Shown here one piece after another: positions 59,116-64,000 of a DNA stretch of 64,000 bases. The translations under genes were made by a program, and so were the position numbers. Position 1 is the stretch's first letter, and each line of letters begins with the position of its first letter. The notes under the pieces were generated by a model. It saw nothing but the letters and a program-made list of their open reading frames with translations. It was not told the DNA's origin and searched no databases. The DNA comes from Amphibalanus amphitrite (lineage: Eukaryota; Arthropoda; Thecostraca; Balanomorpha; Balanidae), in contig NW_024881529.1 in assembly GCF_019059575.1 (NCBI RefSeq), positions 310,001 to 374,000 of the forward strand. Reading direction: 5' to 3'.

Positions 59116-59190
59116 TTAGATTTCCGCGAAAAAACCTGAGTGGCGCGTTAACACGTACACCCCCCCCCCCCCCAGCATGGCGCGGGGTAA

Positions 59191-61876
59191 CATAGGAAAA
59201 ACTTGGAGAACATCTGGGAAGACGTGCGGCCAGAACTGTTGGTCAAAGACGGAATTAAATTCCACGCTTTACTGCAGTTACGTTCGCGAAGTAGTTGATT
59301 CGTCGGCATGAACGTACACCATGACCAGATTCTCGTCGGGACGGAATATATCTGATAACCAAATTGCTGGAAATTACATGTAAATCTGAGTCAGTATGGA
59401 AGAAATGTTGATGTGGGGCAAATGCAACTGTTATGCATTAGATACATGCAATGCAAGCATAAGCAAACTGGTATACGATTGAGCTGTGTCAGATTGTTGC
59501 ATGCGGTACTAAATAAAATGCAGACACAAAATGCAAGCACAACATAGCGATCTGTTCCAGCGAACACGAACAGGTGCAGTTGTCCTTTGGAAGCCAGTCG
59601 AAAGCATCTGATTCTATGCTCATCAGAATTGGGGATGGCCATTCTTACCCTAGTTTCAACAACCTTTGCAATGCACGCTAGCTATGTGGACCGTGCGCGT
59701 TGCCCATTAAGTCGCTTCTGTGGCGAATAAATCGAGAATCGGGAGCCCTCCCCCCCCCCCCCCCCCACAGAGCCGAGTGCTGAAACTAGAGCGTTAGCTA
59801 CTGAACCTGGCCATGAATGAATGCAGGATGTTCTATATTTGATTTATATACCTACCCTCGAATGCCGCGTAGCCAGTCAGGTCTAGCCGTGTCTCAACAT
59901 GAAGCAGGTTTCGTTCGATTCACATTGACATGCGGTAGGAAGCCACGGTCGAGCCTCACAATGAACTCTGGGTTGTAGCACTGGGGATGCTCCAGCTGGA
60001 TGACACTGACAGGCGAGAGGACGGGGACTTAGCAGGGGTGTGACTGCACGGTGAGATCAGAGTTGTGCTGTTTACAGTCCCTCTCCTGTCCCCGTCTGTG
60101 GGTGAGTGGGAGATGCACGCCGAATCTGGACGTGACGTAGTCGGGAAGTTCGAAGGGACGCATCGATGGGATGGCAGTGGCACAACAATAGCATGGTTTC
60201 ATAAAATTGCCAGTTAGCCCGTAGCTGCCATGGTTTGTTTTCAGACCTTTGGTGTTGCATCAGTGGACGACGTTATGTGCGAATTGCGCACAGTACATGC
60301 TACTGTTTCCTTCGGCTCAAAAATGTTTCTTACACCATCAATATGTCGAGATCGCTCGTTCAGATGGCCCGTCGCATGAGCTCATAGCGGCGCGAACATC
60401 GCTAGTTTGTCGGAAAAGCGCCGGCCTCTGACGCTACCCCGGCCGGTGCGACGGCTGCAAACATGCAACTCGGCCGGGCGTGAGTCCCTCCCGGAAAGGC
60501 GGCGAGTTCGGGCCAGCACCGGCCGGACTTCCCAACAAGACCGGGTAAAAACAATGTCGCCCGGGGCAGCCGTGCGCAGCGGGGCGGGCCAGACCCGATA
60601 CCCCTAATGACGTCACTGGGCCTATGTGACGTCACCAGGCGGCCCTGCCGTGACCCGGTCAGTACCCCAGACGGCGGCGCGCACCATACATTATTAGTGA
60701 TGTGACAGGCGGCACGGGGCGCGGGCCCCACCGTGCACGAGGGTACCAGGCCGGACCAGTGTAGGTGCATTGGTGCCAGCGGGATTGGGTGGTGCCATTA
60801 ATCAGCTGCTGCAGTAAGTGGCTGCGCCGCTGCGAAGGTCTTCCACTAGGCTTCCTATATAGCCGGTGCTGGGGCCGCAGAATCAGCCAGAGAAAATAGG
60901 TTTTTAGAACTGTTTTCCAGACGCTGGACATATTGCGCAATTGCTCCCAAAATACACCGTCGGTTGTGTTGTGAATCTTGATAGCTTATACTTATAGGTA
61001 GGTAATTATGTTCAAGTGCGCCCCGTTGGTGGTTTTTGTTGAAGCCACTGAAGTGGGATTGTAAGATTCAGGCCGTTTGCCTCAGTGCCGGTTGTCACGG
61101 CAGCCTGAAATAACATCAATCGTCATATGCAGGCACCGAGACTATTTTACGAATATCATGTCCGTTGATGGACGATTAGTGAATAAACTAAAGCAACAAG
61201 GCTGTTACCAAATAAATATCATTCATGAAAATGTCACGGTAATTTGAAAGCAATGCTCTATATTTAACTTCATGGATACATTTGCTAGGAGCAAATAAAA
61301 ACGCAATGTTCCTCCTATGTGCTTGGGAAAATGTTTGCTTCAAGTGCCGTAGTTTGCTGCAAACCACTGTTGAGTGTTGACTATCCAAATAATAATTCAT
61401 AGATAGAAGTACAGGTGTGTATACAATTACACATTCTTCATTATCCCGTCATATCGTGTCGTCGAAAACCTGGTGTGTCTGATTCTGGCCCAGCTCCATC
61501 ACAGAGTCAGGGTTTTCTGTTGGACCTACTGCCAGCGTACAGCATGTAGGCGCGATAGGTTAGCACCAGAATCCCCCCCCCCCCTCCAGCGGGGACCGTG
61601 CAGTGACATGGGAGGGGGGGAGCCGCCTCTGTGGCACCACACTGTTACTCAACTGAGACCATTGTGCCGGACAGGCACGGAGGTATGAGGACGCCGGACA
61701 AAGTTAGCTCGCCCAGGCTGGGCGGTGTTGCACGCACCACTGAGCGTCGGTGACGCTGTAGTCGCGTCTCGGTCACAGTGTCGTCACCTTTGACCTCGGC
61801 GCCGATGTGCAGACACCGCCCGGGGCATCAGCCTGGGTGGCTGACACTGTGTGGTATTTCTACGATGGCGCCACAA
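59191..61876. other. Gene-free interval with CpG-rich blocks
   Basis: A C-run lies near 59757 and CpG-rich DNA at about 60.41-60.87 and 61.56-61.83 kb. TGACGTCA-type words occur at about 60607 and 60628. Open frames in the GC-rich parts show no domains. A promoter island is possible; no gene can be supported. Confidence 0.35.
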
Positions 61877-62105
61877 TAGCCGTTTTCACCACGGGATATC
61901 TGGTAAAGGCGCCAAACTCGACCAAATCTAACCTACTCTCTTGCACAACAAATATTAATTCATTCAAATGTTTTAATAAAAAATAATGCCTGATTGCTTG
62001 ATGAAACAGGGAGTAGGGACATCAGCAACCCAAGCTGAAAACTACTAAGAATCAATTAACTATCACTAATAGTAGTTATCCAGATAATCGTTGTGGAAAT
62101 GGCCA
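61877..62105. mobile_element. MITE copy 2 (ends TAGCCGTTTTCACCAC)
   Basis: The left end TAGCCGTTTTCACCACGGG...TATCTGG is inverted at the right as TGGCCATTTCCACAACG...TATCTGG. It shares these ends, an AAATCTA..ACC phrase and ACAACAAATAT with the copy at 34.1 kb. About 230 bp, non-coding. Confidence 0.55.
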
Positions 62106-62618
62106 TTTATATTGTACTGAAGTACCTAGCTCAGCTGGCAGCTTGAGTGCTGTGTTTAACATCACAGCTCAAGTCGAACTGTGTTAGACCCACAGCATGC
62201 GCTCAGGCGAAAATAGCCGGGTAAATATTGCATGATACATAGTGATAAGCGCAGTTTCCTCGGATTTCGTGGGCTCTGGTTTTTAGATTACGTGGTCACT
62301 AATTGGAGCATTGTACCGTAAGCAACACAGCACGTGCCACGTGGTGTTTCCTTTTGCCCCCTCACAGCTAGCCTAAAGCCAATCCCTGCCCGAAAAATAT
62401 GTTTTGTTTTTGTACTCTTTTTATTTCGTTGCGATGAAACATCTTGCCGCCAAGTGTGAACACCCCATCCAATTAAGCATAACAGTACTCGTAGGCTTAT
62501 AATGTAAATGTACGCGCAGTTACAGGTTGTCACGTTTAATATTGCTCAGACGTCTGCAATTGCAGCCTGTGTGGCTGCGGACAATAGTGTCACGATTACG
62601 TCAACGATTACTTTTATT
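62106..62618. other. Gene-free interval
   Basis: Mixed DNA with short frames only; nothing recognised. Confidence 0.4.
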
Positions 62619-63277
62619 ACGGAGCGAGCGAAGCGAGCGGAGTCTTACGTAGAATAACGGAAATTTCTGAGTATGAGCGGCCGGCCGGCCGGCCGGCCGT
62701 GCGGACGCTTTTGCGAGGCTTATATCTCAGCAACCACTTGACCGATTTACATGCGGTAATTTTTGTAGGGTAGCTTCATTCCTTCTACCAAGTATTGGAC
62801 TATTCCCGATGCATGTGGGTGACCCCTTACGCACGTGCCACGTGCAAAACGAAGAGGTGTCACTTTTGTAATTGTTGCAATATCTCGGTAACTACTTGGC
62901 CGATTGCGCTGAAAGTTGGCATGTAGGTAGGCACCCACTAGGCACTGCATATCCATGTGCCAGAGTTGGGGTGCCGCTGCACGTGCGCACGTGCAGGGGT
63001 CGTTTCCAGATCTCGAGAACGGCTCGACCGATTGCGCTCAAATTTGGTACACAGTTAGGGACCGGTTACTAGGGTGCCGTGCACAAGTCAGTTGGGACCC
63101 ATTTTGCACGTGCGCACGTGCAGGGTGCCGCTTCCAGATCTCGAGAACGGCTGGGCCGATTGTGCCCAAATTTGGCACATCGCTAGAGACCAGTCAGTAG
63201 GGTGCCGTGCTCAAGTCAGTTGGAGGTACCCCCTCGAAATTTCGCACGTGCAAGACTCACCCCCTCGCTCGCTCCGT
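62619..63277. mobile_element. CACGTG-rich element with ACGGAGCGAGCGA inverted ends
   Basis: The left end ACGGAGCGAGCGAAGCGAGC and the right end CTCGCTCGCTCCGT are inverted repeats. The interior has (GGCC)n at about 62680 and two to three tandem copies of a block of about 130 bp, each with GCACGTGCGCACGTGCAGGG, TTCCAGATCTCGAGAACGGC and AATTTGG(T/C)ACA. A fragment lies at 32.3 kb. No coding frame; the superfamily is unknown. Confidence 0.6.
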
Positions 63278-64000
63278 TAGTCGCCCCAAAAGGCGCTTTA
63301 CTGGTATTTAACTGTGAGAACCCAAAGTGGCGTGTGACCCATTGAAGTAATTCATGATGTCATTATGGCGTCATTTTGCGGTGACAAGAAGTCCGTATTT
63401 CGCGGGTAGCAGGCTCTCGTTAGTACTTTTTTTGCCGTGCTTCTTCGGCGTGAAACACTGCACCGCCGGGCGCAATGGGTTCGGTTAATTTCAAGAAAAA
63501 TGAGGGAGCTCAGAAGCAGGATGAGACCCATGAGACTTATGGAATATGGATAATGGAAATGTTGTAGCAGCTCAGGTTGTAGGACACGGACATTTCTAAT
63601 ACGTGAATCTTGCCTAATATATGCTGGATTTTGTTGGCATACTTTGTCTATGTTTTAAGTCTTTGTCTTTTATTGTCATAAAATGCATCATTTTGCTTCA
63701 CTATACCTAGACGTATTCTAATAATATCTGAAACATTGAAATACAATTCAAGTCTAATGCACTCTGCCCATCCAGTCCCCATCGCTGCGTCTTTTTTGCA
63801 AAATGTTACTCTTAAAAGTTATTTTTAACATTTTAAACAGAACAGTGATGAATGGATTTTTAGTAAATTGACCTTGATATATCACGAACACGTCGACCGC
63901 TCAGTTCGACACCGCTAACGTCACCCGTTGCAAATATTTGCACCAAAAACTCGCTGAGGAGCAGTGTGCAGCGTCACCGGCCATGATGCAACAGCCGGCG
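63278..64000. other. Gene-free right edge
   Basis: AT-rich DNA turning GC-rich at the last 100 bp. No gene, repeat or RNA recognised. Confidence 0.4.

Larger units (their letters stand above)
53225..59186 (+). mobile_element. TTAA-family element H, outermost host of a nested stack
   Basis: The left end follows TTAA (53221-53224) and reads CCGCGCCATGCTGG. The right end, on the other strand, is CCCGCGCCATGCTGGGGGG, followed by GTAA, a decayed TTAA. Between them lie elements X and L. H's own pieces (53225-53955, 57808-58189, 59120-59186) add up to about 1.18 kb, the normal size of the family. They carry GGTCAGGTCAAAGGTCATG, CGTCGAATGAACTATACG and the closing GCGTTGCGCGCCGTCG block. It is the oldest layer, as its decayed duplication suggests. 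Confidence 0.75.

Noticed and set aside
5226-59175. CRISPR array or bacterial repeat system
   Set aside because: The repeated AGGTCA words have no regular spacing with unique spacers, and all context is animal-type.

Overview
The window looks like repeat-rich animal DNA, most likely from an arthropod and possibly a crustacean. The reasons are a class A neuropeptide-type receptor exon with a spliced structure, an arthropod-type TTAGG array forming the tail of a tRNA-derived SINE, LINE, Ty3/gypsy and mariner copies of animal type, and no operon-like gene packing. The species call is inference. Only one host coding segment is convincing: the first coding exon of a rhodopsin-family receptor near 2.6 kb on the + strand. 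Its remaining exons are not recognisable here. A few other short exon-like segments are listed at low confidence.

Nearly everything else is mobile or tandem DNA. The dominant component is a family of twelve end-to-end DNA elements of about 0.9-1.2 kb, called A, B, C, D, E, F, G, H, X, Y, K and L here. Each is flanked by a 4-bp duplication (TTAA, or ATAA or TTAG) and starts CCC, which resembles piggyBac-type transposition, but none encodes a transposase. Together they hold about 12.8 kb of own sequence, a fifth of the window. One end carries a terminal repeat, a spacer of roughly 25 bp, a second copy of a short 'tag', and then an oligo-G/oligo-C hairpin. The other end carries the tag and hairpin directly. 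The tag differs from copy to copy but matches at all three positions within a copy. The interiors are packed with AGGTCA/TGACCT nuclear-receptor half-sites and a conserved ATCATTCGAYGCG-type block.

Layout: 0-3 kb holds an old family remnant, a GGGCT repeat and the receptor exon. At 3.25-3.93 kb is a TTAA MITE, and at 5.19-6.34 kb element A. A CR1/L2-type LINE lies at about 8.3-11.74 kb, and old remnants at 13.3 and 17 kb. A 25-bp minisatellite (18.0-19.1 kb) is interrupted by element B. A foldback element (about 20.66-25.08 kb) has arms of 53-bp tandem units; element C sits in its left arm, and the right arm preserves the empty site. A broken short-LTR Ty3/gypsy relic lies at 26.0-30.6 kb. 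Then come a SINE, a long-TIR element (31.8-33.5 kb), a MITE at 34.1 kb, element D (37.3-38.2 kb), a defective mariner with 170-bp TIRs (39.06-40.03 kb), and elements E (42.4-43.5 kb), F (47.6-48.8 kb) and G (52.1-53.0 kb).

The most informative locus is 53.22-59.19 kb, a stack of nested insertions. Element H contains X and L. X contains a small TA-flanked MITE (M). M contains Y and K. Because Y and X are close copies in opposite orientation, Y gives the empty site for M inside X, and removing every insertion restores each host element to about 1.2 kb. The right end of the window holds a second copy of the 34.1-kb MITE and a CACGTG-rich TIR element (62.6-63.3 kb).

All calls were made by eye; no alignment or database search was run. 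Classification of the main family as piggyBac-like rests on the TTAA duplication and CCC termini only.
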